A DNA stretch of 64,000 nt from Liolophura sinensis. Taxonomy: Eukaryota > Mollusca > Polyplacophora > Chitonida > Chitonidae. A program made the position numbers and the translations under genes. How positions within the stretch are numbered: position 1 is the stretch's first letter; every line of letters begins with the position of its first letter. Location of the stretch: positions 2,976,001 through 3,040,000 of the forward strand of contig NC_088301.1 in assembly GCF_032854445.1 (NCBI RefSeq), given 5' to 3'. Below are positions 1 to 11,599 of this stretch, piece after piece. The notes under the pieces were generated by a model. That model did not search any database, was not told the DNA's origin, and saw nothing but the letters and a program-made list of their open reading frames with translations.

Positions 1-178
1 CACTCAGCGGACTAAAAGAAAGAGTTTTTTCAAACACATGTCTCTCAAAACCTGAAGAAGACAAACAAACGTTGATTTTAATTCAGATTGCACATAAATC
101 ACCCAGAAACCAATAAATAGTGTACCATATGCATTAGTGAATAGTAGCCTTACAGTACACCGTGTTGTTGCCTCACAG

Positions 179-321
179 ATCGTTAGACGGATTGAACTTA
201 GCAGTGAACCAACGAGGGGTCAACTCACGCTTTACAACGGCGCCGAATAGGGGAGTCCTACCGCCTATTGTCTACGTGGGGCAGGAACTCTTTCTGGAGT
301 TGTATCCGGCACCTAATTCCG
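179..321 (+). CDS. Gene A exon: ZP linker region
   Basis: Acceptor CCTCACAG, donor GTGAGT. One base completes the previous codon; the exon then reads SLDGLNLAVNQRG and ends NS plus one base (phase 1). It aligns with B 35075-35217 (ADGLILNDGSG) and C 52724-52573. At 143 nt it is the same length as the B exon. Confidence 0.85.
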
Positions 322-3300
322 GTGAGTGGTTATATACTCTCCAGTCGTCGTATTACAAGTTGTGCATAAAGAAAGACTTTTACCGTATGTCAGCTAAGAC
401 CTCTATCTGCAACTTTGTAATAAGTTAGGAAATTCGTCCGCATCTCGACTTAAACAGTATATATCACTTTCATTTTATTTTTTCATATCATAGGATATAA
501 TTAATACAGCTTCTTTAAAAATATTCATAGGCCGTAATCCCAACTTGAAACAAAACTTTTTATTATGTGCATATATATACATATTCCTTTTCTCGCCATC
601 CTCAAGAAGATTTCGCGGTGAGACTTTAAGTGGACAACACCGGAGAGCCTGGGTTATACCACAGGCCTTTGGCAAGATACAGACAATTATTCTATTCAAG
701 TGTGACGTACTTGCGTGCTTTACTTATCGCTGGAAGAGCCAGGGGTTAGCGTGCCTCGCGCCTCGCGATGACCCAGCAGTATCTGTCCAATGCGATCGCT
801 GAGAGTTAGAGTCCAGCCAATGCTGGCTTCCTTTCCGCCCATACTTGAGAAGGCCTACCAGCAACCTGCGAATGGTCGTGTCTTTTTCCCCCTGGTTTTG
901 CCCGATTTCCTCCCTCACAAATGCTAGCCACCGTCGTATACCTGAAATATTCTTGAGTACGGCGTAAAACACAATTCAGATAAATAAATATTCTTGGCGT
1001 ACAAGTGGTCTAAAACACAGCGGAAATTGCCTCCATACTGTTGTTTTTAATCCAGTTATAACTATGAAATTTAATACTTTATTTACCAAGGTGCAACTGA
1101 TCTGGCTGTAACAGGATGTACAGCATCTTCCCCTGGGTCTCCAGATGTACTTCTTGTTTCCAACAGGTGAGTCGTGTAAGATTAATTAGTGTATCTGTGT
1201 GTCGAAACAGACACTCGTGAACTCGCCGTCAACCAAAATGAATTTTCCAGGTCAATAATCGCAAGGCCAATTTCCAAAACGACCTTTGGCACAAGCCACT
1301 TAAGAATAAAGAACTTATACCAAGTTCAAAATGAGGACGGAATCATAGGAATGGAAATAGTTAACAGTATTGAATGATGTTGGAAATTGAGTGAAATCAG
1401 TATACAAATCGTGAACCATGCTAGTATATATTATGTATATAAGTTCTTATATAATATTCTTATGTATCTGATTTACGCTTGGACTGCAACTGTTCACATT
1501 TCCATCAGGGTGATTTAATTCAACACGATGGAAATACAGTCTCTGTCCCTGGGTTAGCCGAATCAATCATGAAGCAGGATTCCCAAGTTTCCAGATGCTC
1601 TGTCCTTATTTACTTACAAGAGAAGTGTATTTATTTTCAGACTTAAGAAACTTAGTAAAGGTGTTTGAAAGAATAACCCTGACACACTAGTTTTGCAGTA
1701 ATGACTTGTGGCGTTGATAGAAATCGTGACATGACATTCCAACAAATACTACAATGCAAGATATGTTCACGGTATGTGCAAAACCATTCGGTATACTGTT
1801 ATCTAAGTAATGATATTTTATAATGTCAAAATTGAAACTGTGGTTGTTGTCGTAAAGCTTGTAGGAGAGGAACCTTTTTTTTTACAAATATGAGTCCAGG
1901 TACGATGTACCATCTGAAGAATCTGTTGTTTCCTTTAAATCCGGGGAAGGTGGAAACATATCTTTCATGGCCTTTGTTATAAGTGGATGATGGTTTGAAA
2001 ACTAGCAGCTCGGATCATCATTCCACCATGTGGTAAATGTGAAAGATCAGGCCTGATGAGGATTACCCTTTCATGGTTTCTGCATGTAGTCGTATTCGAG
2101 AACAGGTATAGGCCAGCCAAAAAATGGGTCCCGTTTTGTACCTTTACAGAGTATCTGTTGATACATGGTTTTCCCGAAATTCACATAGATGCTATTAATG
2201 AGAAATTCAAGCAACTCGATGAACAAGGGAATCCCATGAATGGCAACCCCTGAATGTAGTGGATTTGAAACAGGCGTTGTTGTCTTTGACGTTAAAGAAG
2301 CGTGAATCAATTTTATTAAATACCGATACCTGCTAAAGCCATGCCTTTGTTTCCGACTGCTCAGCATTGCTGAAATACCAGCTGCTTGATTTGATTTGAT
2401 AGACTGATCTGTCTACTTGTCCCCGAGACCTTTTCTGTTATAACACACTGGTCATTATCACGAGAGAAGGAGTCTTTGATTTGAAAACGATATTCGTGCA
2501 TTAGCCGGTCAAAAATCGCAAGGCTAATTCCCACTGACCTTGGACAATTCGTTGTCACATTTCACATAATTGATGCACGAATTTTGCATAATGCTGGACA
2601 TATTCTTGAGTACGGCGTTTAACACCCAACAACCAGACACATAGAATATGCATGCGTGGAAATGCTTGGATTTTGTTTTTACCCTCGCAGAGAGTCGTTA
2701 GTACCCCTATCCGGCCATGGAAGCATTAATAGTAACATACAATACATACATGTAGGTTTGAAATGGAAGGATTGCGGAAAGTTGACGGCTTGTGCGCGGT
2801 CCATTTAGGCTTGAAATGAAAGATTGCACAGATTTGAAAATTTGTTTGCGGTACAAGTTGGTTTGAAATGGAATGATTTCACAGATTTAACAACTTCTGT
2901 GTGGTACATGTAAGTTTGAGATTGCAGTGTTGTGGACAGGTCAGTATTTGTAGGTCCAGTTTCGCTTATAGGGTCGAGAATGCATGGTTATAGAAAGCTC
3001 AATACTTGTTCGATTTTAAAAACATGAATTGTCACCTGCAGGGAACATCTGTGTGTGGTACATATAGGCCTAGTAATGTGAGACATGACCTTTCCATTTT
3101 TTATTCTTCAGTTCGGCATAAAAACACCAATCAAAATTGATAAATTTATTTATGTTTCAGGTGTCCTGATAATTTTGGAACGATTACAGTTTCCTTGACA
3201 AAAGATGATGGCACCAAAACAATTTTTCTTCGCTTCAAGGTGTTCCAGTTCACAGGTTCCAACCAGCTATCTATAACATGCAGTGTTGCTGCCTGTGGCA

Positions 3301-4742
3301 CGTCTCCACCACTCCTACCCGTAGCTGTTTGCTCACCCACGGTAAGGAAGTATATCGTAACATCCTGATTTCGTTTTCATAAGGCTTTTCTCGATTTTGT
3401 TTCGAACTGGATCTCCATTAGGAACGTACGTGATTAATAATAACTTTCTAGATGTACAAGCAGAGAAGAGTGTCATTGTAAACTCGAACAGTTTATTACA
3501 CAACGTATAATTTATGACAAATGGTTTTATATCGACAGTATAAGTAGACAGGATGGGAGAAATTTTAATACGTACTCGATCCTTAGGTGTTTATTTGCGA
3601 GGTTTACATACATTTCAACGAGAATCTAAGAAGGAGAATGTTATTTTATAAACCATTTCAAATCTTCTTGAATCTGTAAAAATGGTGCGGGGTAAGGTAT
3701 TGCAGTTCTTGATTCTTTCTGCATTCTGCTTAATCAGATGATTAGCGTTAAATCGGAGGGCAGTATTCAGCATGAACGGGGTATTCAGTCTGTCAGTTTT
3801 GATATCAGAATGCTTTATTTTCAGACCAATTGCGCAGCAGGTGGTGATCCAGACATCGGTAGGCGTAAGCGAGAACCGACGTAGACGACGAGATCACAGT
3901 CACCATCTCCAGAGAACTGGTCATCGCTGCGACGCCGCAGGAAGCGGGTGAGAAACAAAATAAAACATGGTGATTTTAGTCATTTATAACAGTAAAATGG
4001 AAGTCTCTGTTTCTGAGAATGTGGCAGATTTTATGTTCTGCTTCTTAAATATTGTATTTCCTGTGGGCCTTCCGTCAAAGAACAGGTTACGAAATGTCAT
4101 AAAGATTACACTAGTATTTTAGATGCCATTTAAGTATTTAGATTTATAATTCTTTTCATACAATTGCTGGCAATTATGCCTGAGTAGTGTGAGCATCTTA
4201 CATGAACATGTTCATGTAAGCAACACAGGTTGGTGGAAGAGACTACATATCTTGTCTGTTGACCTGGTTTTCCCTCTGAGTTAAGAGATAGGCAACTAAC
4301 ATTTGCTTAACATTTAGTAGTTATGAAATAAGACGACGTTTTTTTTTTTTTAAATTCTGACCGATCTCCTTTCGTCAGCCTTAATAAATAAAGCTATTTC
4401 AGATCACCGCAATTGTGGAGGAATAGAGCTGTTGATCGACTGAAGAGCATTTAAACTGGCAAAGTAAACAAAAAGCAGAGGGTAATGGTTCGTAGATAGT
4501 TTGTTGTTTATTTATGCATTGATATGTTCACATTTGTTTTCTGAAACAGAGATTCTGCTGCAAAAGGCCAGAGCGATACAAATACGACGACGGAATCTTG
4601 TTTGTACAGCGTTGCCTTCATCTCGGTGACGGCCGTCTGTGGCGTTCTTCTCGTTGTGGCTGTGGTAGCCCTCGTGCTCGTCTTCTTCCGTCTGCGTGCA
4701 GGCCGTGGAGCAGAAGAGATAAATCACCCAACCAAAGGCTAA
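179..4742 (+). CDS. Gene A: ZP-domain transmembrane protein, 3' part, with disrupted last exons
   Basis: Only the last five exons are in the window: 179-321, 1091-1166, 3161-3341, 3825-3947 and 4550-4742. All have AG/GT borders. They encode the linker and ZP-C half of a ZP domain (cysteines in VTGC, RCPDN, ITCSVAAC, VCSP and TNC), then a GRRKRE furin site, then a hydrophobic helix (SVAFISVTAVCGVLLVV) and a short basic tail ending HPTKG. Sizes and phases match genes B and C. ZP proteins of this form are normally cut at the furin site and polymerise outside the cell; that is family knowledge. The frame is broken: a TAG follows GRRKREPT, and exons four and five are each one base short of the paralogous phase. 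This may be a pseudogene, an assembly indel or a truncated secreted form. The 5' exons lie left of the window. The nearest downstream AATAAA is at 5655. Confidence 0.8.
735..990 (+). mobile_element. tRNA-derived SINE, sense, near full length
   Basis: Head with GGTTAGCGTGCC and AGAGTCCAGCC (box A/B-like), centre with CTGGCTTCC and ATGGTCG, then the family 3' signature ATATTCTTGAGTACGGCG and a short AAATAAATA tail. It lies in an intron of gene A. Confidence 0.85.
1091..1166 (+). CDS. Gene A exon: ZP-C first cysteine
   Basis: Acceptor CCAAG, donor GTGAGT. Starts in phase 1 and ends in phase 2, encoding ATDLAVTGCTASSPG then DVLLVSN. It matches the 82-nt exon of B (RIESCFMLAGE) and the 79-nt exon of C (RMTACTAAG). 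Confidence 0.85.
2579..2625 (+). mobile_element. SINE 3' fragment
   Basis: Only the piece GCATAATGCTGG then ATATTCTTGAGTACGGCG remains. It lies in an intron of gene A. Confidence 0.6.
2753..2965 (+). repeat. Degenerate tandem repeat, about 53 bp, four copies
   Basis: The phrase TTTGAAATGGAA..GATT..CACAGATTT..GTGGTACAT recurs at about 2753, 2805, 2858 and 2911. The copies are strongly diverged. It lies in an intron of gene A. Confidence 0.55.
3112..3156 (+). mobile_element. SINE tail fragment beside a splice acceptor
   Basis: TTCGGCATAAAAACACCAAT followed by an A/T tail matches the SINE 3' end. The tail runs into the TTTATTTATGTTTCAG acceptor of the 3161 exon. Confidence 0.5.
3161..3341 (+). 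CDS. Gene A exon: ZP-C core
   Basis: Acceptor TATGTTTCAG, donor GTAAGG. Encodes CPDNFGTITVSLTKDDG, LRFKVFQFTGS and SITCSVAACG, ending CSPT in phase 0. The phrase FKxFQF then CxVxxC is the typical ZP-C core and recurs in B (LRFKLFQF) and C (LEFKAFKF). A SINE tail fragment lies directly upstream of the acceptor. Confidence 0.9.
3825..3947 (+). CDS. Gene A exon: last ZP cysteine and furin site, with in-frame stop
   Basis: Acceptor ATTTTCAG, donor GTGAGA. In phase 0 it reads TNCAAGGDPDIGRRKREPT and then TAG. From a shifted frame just after the furin site it reads DVDDEITVTISRELVIAA, which resembles the B sequence after its own furin site (LNVSRSLHVVLS). The exon is 123 nt, whereas B (115) and C (121) are both 3n+1, so one base appears to be missing. 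Confidence 0.75.
4197..4220. repeat. Perfect 24-bp palindrome
   Basis: The half site is CTTACATGAACA followed at once by its exact reverse complement. It lies in the last intron of gene A. It could be a dimeric factor site or chance; nothing nearby decides. Confidence 0.8.
4550..4742 (+). CDS. Gene A terminal exon: transmembrane helix
   Basis: Acceptor CTGAAACAG. The helix frame reads ESCLYSVAFISVTAVCGV, then RLRAGRGAEEINHPTKG and TAA. It aligns with the B terminal exon (ELCQHSSAFVSVTVVCGA). From the expected phase-1 entry the exon would read ILLQKARAIQ in another frame, so a second one-base deficit is needed to reach the helix. Confidence 0.75.
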
Positions 4743-5449
4743 AGCGTATTCATCTTTGACAACACGTGTTTGACTGAAGCATTCATAACAACATATTCGA
4801 TATATTTTTCTACTCGGTGATGTTTTCGTTTGTCTTTTAGCTTTCGTGGTTGTCGTTATAGTAAAGTAAAACATTGAGTAAACTGAAAGCATGTTTACAA
4901 AAAATTGTTTTCTGGTACAGAAATACTAATTAGGGGTCGACGCTAGTATCCATGCGGGACACCTTGAAATCGTTCGGATTATAATTATTGGGGGTTCAAG
5001 CCATTCAGGCTTTTAGTATTGTTATAATATCATTATTATTATTATTATTCTAATCAAAACTGTAACGCGTTTTCTATAGAAAACTATTATCCCGAAGTTC
5101 ATAAAATTTTAACATGTTTGTCTGCGGGACTTGAAGCTGTACATCGTAACTTTTGGGCAGAAATGCGTGATTAGGAACGCGACTGACCCGGAGATGTGGT
5201 CTTACGAGCAAAGATATGGGTGTCCTCAGTCACGTGACCTGGCGGCCATATAGCTTGATCTGAAAACGTTTGAGTCACTTTCTCCAGAAGCCCTTGTCAG
5301 ATTGACCTAAACAAGATTTCAGTGGAGACTATGTGGAAAAACAGAAAACAATGTTTATGCAAATTAGATTTTAGTTGATACAGCGGAAATGATATCACCT
5401 TATGGGGGGGGGATAAATTTCAATATTCTAAATATGCTGCCTGAAGGAG

Positions 5450-6060
5450 ATTGATGTCCTGATCACGAATGTGTGGTCCTATTTTTTCCTGTAAGGTGTG
5501 TACTTATGTCGCAAATTACAATCAAAAATCGAAAGTTTTCCTCCATATTTGTAGATCACGTGACAGAAAACTGATACAGCTGTTAAGTTCAAATTGCTGG
5601 GTCGAAGGGACTATATATGTACTGTATGTATGCTGAAAATCTTTGAGCTGTCCTAATAAATACACGCTGTACAGGGCTTCAAATTTCACAAAAGGCCGAT
5701 TTACTATATTTTGGCATATTTACGAGTGTATGGTGTATAATGCATATACCATGTCTTGGATGAAAGCAGAAAAACTGTATGTATGTCACTTGACGTAGTT
5801 TGATGTCCTGATCACGAATCCGGTCTTCTGTTTCCTGATGTGTATACTTTTGTCCTAAATTGCGATCAAACTGCGCAAAAACTCAATATCCCAAACTATA
5901 TTTGCAGAAAACTGTTATAATTGTAAACCTTAAAATTGCGGTGTTATAAGGGCTATGTACGTAATATATGTATGCTGAAAATCGTTGTGCTGTGTTAAAA
6001 AAATGCACGCCTTCAAATATAGTCCACAGGCCGGACTGACTACATTCGATACATTTATAT
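5450..6060 (+). repeat. Diverged tandem duplication, period about 350 bp
   Basis: Two copies start at about 5450 and 5800. Both begin GATGTCCTGATCACGAAT and share CAGAAAACTG, ATGTATGCTGAAAATC and CACGC..TTCAAAT at the same spacing. They lie downstream of gene A. Stretches 4743-5449 and 6061-6805 hold nothing else I recognise. Confidence 0.65.
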
Positions 6061-6805
6061 GCCCTACCCATACGATAACAATTTTTTAGTTTGGTATGCA
6101 AATAAGGCCAAAACTGACCAATGAACTTGGCTGAAAGGTGGGTCAATTTTTAAAACTGCTTAAAATCATTAAACAAACCCATTCCCTGGTGCCCATTTAC
6201 GCCACAATTACAAATCGTCACAATTACAAATCTGGAAGAATTGTTTATGTACTGATGGAAACGGGCATCAGCTCTGCAACATTCTGTCTTTTGTCCTTGG
6301 CTATCAGCAGAAGAGCCGCCTAATTTCTATGCTTGTCTTCAGTTCTTGGTCAGCTATAAATGATGTCTAACAGTCTAGAGTTCCAGTACATTGCTTTCCT
6401 TTTTTTCGCGTTTTCACCCCGTTATCATGAACTGTATAGACACCAGGCTACTAAAAGTGATAAAAGATTAGTGGCGTGAACCCCGGCAACGCTGTTGGAC
6501 AACAGCTTTAATTATTTCTTGTTTTTGTCATTTATCACTGTCTCTTCTATTTAACAGCTATTATCAACATTTACTCAAAATTTTATCACTGGTATAATGT
6601 GAGTTAGTTTCACACATTTATGCAGAAATCTCGTTTCATACCTTGTACCTTAAAGCTATATGTGATTTTGTACCACCGTGCATCGCAAAATGGCAGAAAT
6701 ATGTTACCGTTGTGCAAAGATGGCAGAATAAGTAACATATCCTAGCCTGTAACAACGTGGTAGTCTTCACTTTCATGAACAGCAATCATAATATCATCGG
6801 TTAAA

Positions 6806-6990
6806 ATGACCCAGGAGACTTTCACCAGTGCGAGCCCAGTTTAAATTGGCTGCCTTTCTGGCCGCACACGGCAAAGTTGTGAGTTTCCCAGGGCTCTGCA
6901 CGGTTTCCTCCCCCATAATGCTGGCACCATCGTATAAGTGAAATATTCTTGAGTACGACGTAAAAGACCAATCGAATAAAAATAAATAAA
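6806..6990 (+). mobile_element. SINE, sense, head truncated or decayed
   Basis: Contains GGGCTCTGCACGGTTTCCTC, CATAATGCTGG and GTATAAGTGAAATATTCTTG, with an AATAAAAATAAATAAA tail. Confidence 0.85.
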
Positions 6991-7245
6991 TGTAATATCA
7001 TCGATATACTAGCATTGTGACGTGACTTTTAATCATAATCATTAATCATATTTTAAATTAATCATATTTTAATCATAGATGGAGGATAGATTTTTTGACA
7101 TTACAAATTGTCATGTTGAGGTAATCTCGACACAATGCCTATAATGTTTTACTCGTCGTGTCTTAAAACAATACGTTACAAAACGTAAGGACGTCGGTGT
7201 ATTGCTGTAGCAATGTACTAGAGCCTGCTGTAGCAATGTGCTGGA

Positions 7246-7413
7246 GATGTGGTTAGCGTGCCAGCGCGTTGCACCGACCCAGGAGCCTCTCACGCTGCGA
7301 TCAGTGTCCATCTCACGCTGGCTTCATCTCCGGCTGTACTTGAGAAGGTCTGCCAGCATCACGCGGATGGTCGTAGGTGTCTCTCGGATCTGCCCAGTTT
7401 CCTCCCTCCTAAA
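7246..7413 (+). mobile_element. SINE, sense, 3' truncated
   Basis: Head GGTTAGCGTGCCAGCGCG with GACCCAGGAGCCTCTCACG, then GAAGGTCTGCCAGCA and GCGGATGGTCGTAG. It stops at CAGTTTCCTCCCTCC. Confidence 0.8.
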
Positions 7414-7740
7414 CACTTTACTTTTGGAGTTATTGTTAAACTTAACGAAATGTTGAAATAGACCTAAAAAAGAGTAATTGTAAATCAGTGTGGATCACAA
7501 AGCGATCTTAGACTTCACTCAAAATTTCAGACATCTTTAAAATTGTTATTTCTTATGTAACAAAGTCAAAGTATTGCTTCCCTACGTAAATTCTCGGTAA
7601 GTAACAAATTTCAGCTAAAATAATGAAAAGGAACATACCAAGTTTAGTGATTGAAAATTTTACTAAAGTCCAAGGTCGCTTCATGATCCTGGGGCCAGAG
7701 GTACATGTAGCCCATAATTACATCGTCAAAACTTACCTAT

Positions 7741-7790
7741 CAACATGTATGCATGTGTGTATGTATGTATGTATAGGGCTGAGTGTGAGT

Positions 7791-7821
<31 letters not shown>

Positions 7822-7845
7822 CGGGGCGTATGCGTGTGTGTATGG
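7741..7845. repeat. (TGTA)/(GT) microsatellite with a 17-G run
   Basis: GTATGTATG and GTGTGTG runs lead into an uninterrupted G run at about 7805-7821. Otherwise 7414-8223 holds nothing recognisable. Confidence 0.85.
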
Positions 7846-8223
7846 ATGTGTCTATGCTAAATGGGTTTACTTCATACTTAAGAATTGGTTTGTCATGTGA
7901 CGAAAAATCATTAGGTGTGTGTACCTATACCGTGTCTTCTTGTAATCAGAGTGAATCCATGCCGCCAGACTGCTGCTGCCAAAGACACCAGACATGACAC
8001 CCCAGTATCAGATCATAGAGACACTGGGCCATCCAGCCCTGTCCCCTTGATCCATCCTCTAAATAATGACCGCTAAGCGAGGCAGAAACAAGTACTATTT
8101 TTAAAGCATTTGGTGTGATCAAACCTGTTTTTCATGTTTCGTCTTGCGACTTTAAGGCGGGCATTATAACCAAAAGGCCACGGCCGTTATTGGTGGGAGT
8201 GGGACCTTATAGTGGGAGTAGCC

Positions 8224-8930
8224 ATAATCTGCTGCAGATGTATGCAGCAACATGTCTACTACAGATAGTTAATAGGCAGCCATATTTCTTCTGTTGATGG
8301 TGTACATAAGTATAGGAACCTGTCTATTACAGGTAGTCCATACGCAGCCATATTTTATACGTTGATGGTGTACATGTGTATAGAAACGTGTGTACTACAG
8401 GTGGTCCGTGCGCAGCAATATTTTATACGTTGATGGTGTACATGTGTATAGGAACATGTCTAGTATGGGTAGTCCATACGCAGCCATATTTCAACTGTTG
8501 ATGGTGAACATGTGTATAGGAACCTGAGTAATACCGGTAGTCCATACGCGGCCATATTCCATCTGTTGATGGTGAACATGTGTATAGGAACCTGAGTAAT
8601 ACCGGTAGTCCATACGCAGCCATATTTCAACTGTTGATGGTGAACATGTGTATAGGAACCTGAGTAATACCGGTAGTCCATACGCAGCCATATTTCAACT
8701 GTTGATGGTGAACATGTGTATAGGAACCTGAGTAATACCGGTAGTCCATACGCAGCCATATTCCATCTGTTATTTTTTTATTTGTATATAGGAACCTGTG
8801 TACTACAGGTAGGAAATACGCAGACATATTTTATATGTTGATGGCGTACATGTGTATAGGAACGTGTTTACTACAGGTAGTCCATACGCAGCCCATATTC
8901 TATCTGTTTATGTGTATAGGAACCTATTCT
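8224..8930. repeat. 68-bp minisatellite, about ten copies
   Basis: The unit contains GTTGATGGTGAACATGTGTA, AGGAACCTGAGTAATACCGG and TAGTCCATACGCAGCCATAT. Copies at 8633 and 8701 are 68 bp apart and almost identical; outer copies are more diverged. 68 is not a multiple of three, so the antisense open frames across it are artefacts. Confidence 0.9.
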
Positions 8931-8985
8931 ATATATGCCATATATATATATGGACTACCTGTAGTTCTCAGGTTTCTATACACAT
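8850..8985. repeat. Inverted copy of the 68-bp unit closing the array
   Basis: 8951-8985 (starting TGGACTACCTGTAGTTCTCA) is the reverse complement, with a few mismatches, of the stretch ending ACTACAGGTAGTCCA at about 8850-8884. A CATATATATATATG palindrome lies next to it, giving a potential hairpin with arms of about 35 bp. Confidence 0.75.
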
Positions 8986-9080
8986 AATTCGTACCCCTAC
9001 TGAGGTCCACTAAAATTTTTGCATAACCAGTCTAGCAGTCTGTTTGTATTTGATTTTTTTTTTTTTTTTTTTTTTTTTTT

Positions 9081-9300
9081 GATTGGTGTTTTACGCCGTA
9101 CTCAAGAATATTTCACTTATACGACGGCGGCCAGCATTATGGTGGGTGGAAACCGGACAGAGCCCGGGGGAAACCCACGACCATCCGCAGGTTGCTGGAA
9201 GACCTTCCCACTTACGGCCGGAGAGGAAGCCAGCATGAGCTGGACTTGAACTCACAGCGACCGCATTGGTGAGAGATTCCTGGGTGATTACGCTGCTTTG
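9081..9300 (-). mobile_element. SINE, antisense, near full length
   Basis: A long T run, then GATTGGTGTTTTACGCCGTA and the whole body to GAACTCACAGCGACCGCATT and GGTGATTACGCTGC. It lies between genes A and B. Confidence 0.9.
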
Positions 9301-9962
9301 TATTTGAGCTATATTGGGTGTGTTACGAATGTAGGTATGGTTAGAATGGTAGTGTAGGCTTCTACACCAAAATGTAGTGTTATACGTCCCACACCTTCCC
9401 AGCACTACATAAACAGTAGTGCTGGACAACGCCTAAGGTAATGTCAGCTACAGTAAAAACAGCAGCTACAACACTGTTAATTTTGTGGGTGTCATACAGA
9501 TTGATGTGTTTGTATTAAGCTGTAGGCCGATACATCGCAAAATAAAGCATATAGTTTTGTACTGACATGAAAAGATCTGACCAGGCCCGTATTTCACGAC
9601 TGACCCTTATGGTTTTAAGCTCCGACTCCTGGTTTTCTAGTACGAGTGGTGATCAATGAAAAATTCGTGCATTTTCATTGGTAGAGATGGAAGTGTGTCT
9701 CCATTAATATGGCCAGCCCAGCAGTAAGACGTTGACCACTGAAATTAAATAAATTCGTTGAGAAGCTGACGTTTTTTGTTGCGGAGAAATTCCTGGTCAC
9801 ACAGCTGTACGTATACATACCAGATAAAGTCTACAAGTCACATGTATATTCATCACAAAAGATGTATTTTATGTACAGAAGACAAACACGGGGAAGCCCC
9901 TCTGCTTTACGGCGCTGCAGTGTGTAGTGTTATTTCAGAAGTCTTTTTCTTATTTCTTTACA

Positions 9963-10095
9963 TATTTATTTGATTGGTGTTTCACGCCGTACTCAAGAAT
10001 ATTTCACTTATACAACGGCAGCCAGTATTATGGTGGGAGGAAACCGGGCAATGACTTGAGGAAACCCACGACCATATGCAGTTTGCTGCAAGACC
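9963..10095 (-). mobile_element. SINE, antisense, 5' truncated
   Basis: Begins TATTTATTTGATTGGTGTTT with TTTCACTTATACAACGGCAG and breaks off after the GCAGTTTGCTGCAAGACC segment. Confidence 0.85.
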
Positions 10096-10551
10096 AAAGG
10101 GACAGTTCTTTAATGTGTGGTATACAATGAATCCCAACACACGCTAAAATAATTACACCAAACCGGCAATGACAAACCTTCTTTTAACATAATCCATAAG
10201 TTCAAACATTTTAAATGAGTCAAACCGATACATACCAAAGATAGGAAGCAATAACAACAATCTATTTCAGCCTATGGTTGTAGTCCGAATACCTGACGCC
10301 AAGAACAACATATATTTCGTGTTGGGGTTGTCACTGGCGTCAGAACCCACTCAGGGTAGGCCTACCCTTGAATGGGCAGATGACGGAAATCATCATTTAA
10401 TATTCGTCAGTCACGTTAAAACAAACCTCGTCACATACCTGAATGATTTATCTTTGCGTACACACCTGCCATCAAATCTCGAATTTAATACTCACTCCTC
10501 TTCCATCGCCGTAACTCGCGCCAGCAGTGACGTTGTACACACATTCTCGAC

Positions 10552-10635
10552 AGGCCTCGTTTGCTGACGTCAGCATGACGGAAAAGGTCAGCTAACCACG
10601 TGACATAAACAAACTCAGCGTGCCGGCTGTCAGAC
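10552..10635 (-). repeat. Left arm of an 84-bp inverted repeat
   Basis: On the minus strand it reads GTCTGACAGCCGGCACG, later CTGACCTTTTCCGTCATGC and GACGTCAGCAAACGAG. It matches 18022-18106 on the plus strand with about ten mismatches by eye, mostly transitions. Similarity stops abruptly outside. The rest of 10096-11600 holds nothing I recognise. Confidence 0.75.
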
Positions 10636-11599
10636 TGATGTCTGATCACGGCATGGCTTAAACGCACGCACTTTAGGAAGGGATAACGTTACTGAGTCAC
10701 TGAGAGAAATGGTTTCTAAAGGGACTATAAACGGTGTCCTGCACGGATATGGTTTGGATTTTAGGATAAACAAGCCGAGATAATAAAAAAATGTAAGAGA
10801 AGGGCTGGGCACTTTGTGGGGTACTGCCAACCGGTTATGGTAAAAGCGTGTGCATTTTCCTTCCACCCCTGGTGCAGATCAAGGTAACCACCATCTCTTT
10901 CACTTTGTTCAAATTCTATAGTTTAGTCTTAAGAAGGATATGTGTTGGAAAAATACAATTTTGTTGTTTCATAACATCGTGTGAAAAAAAGGCTACTAAA
11001 ATTAAAAAGTTGAGCGTACATGTATGCTCTCATTCACATATCTTTACCGTCTTTCGTTCAAATGAACCAGAATTTTGTAGATAAAATGCTCCTCAATAAA
11101 CACTTGTTACCAATCGTATCTACCACAAAAACCTAGCATAGCTCATGATATTAGAAAAGTGTACATTCCTGTACGTGCATTTATCTAGCTCTCCAAACTT
11201 AAGCCGGAGTGATTGATACCATCATATTTGGCATTCTTTTCAGTAATTTTCCTTGTCGCTGTATCCGACAAACACCATTGCAATATTGTCATTTCTCAAT
11301 TGACATTACTGACAAAACAAGCAAGTGCAAGTCTTCCAGAGTCATGACATAGCAGCATATAGACTTTATGAAGGGGCTGATAAGCAAGACATAAAAAGTA
11401 ATAAAATATGTATAAACTCTTTCCTAAACATAAATATATGGTTTTATTGTTTTCTCTTATAAAGCATCAGCATGTACAACAATAAGCAGCACTTAATGTG
11501 ATTATAATAAAAAATAAAACATAAAGTTCAGATAATAAAAAAACACATCATTTTATGTTAAAATATCACTTTTTTAGATATCCAAATTTGACATGCCAC

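Noticed and set aside
8423-8827. Four similar minus-strand open frames
   Set aside because: They are shadows of the 68-bp minisatellite, whose unit is not a multiple of three.
9091-9429. 112-codon minus-strand open frame
   Set aside because: It mostly translates the SINE at 9081-9300. Similar peptides appear at every SINE copy.
10274-10567. 97-codon plus-strand open frame
   Set aside because: No recognised domain. It ends inside the 84-bp inverted repeat and has no paralogue in the window.
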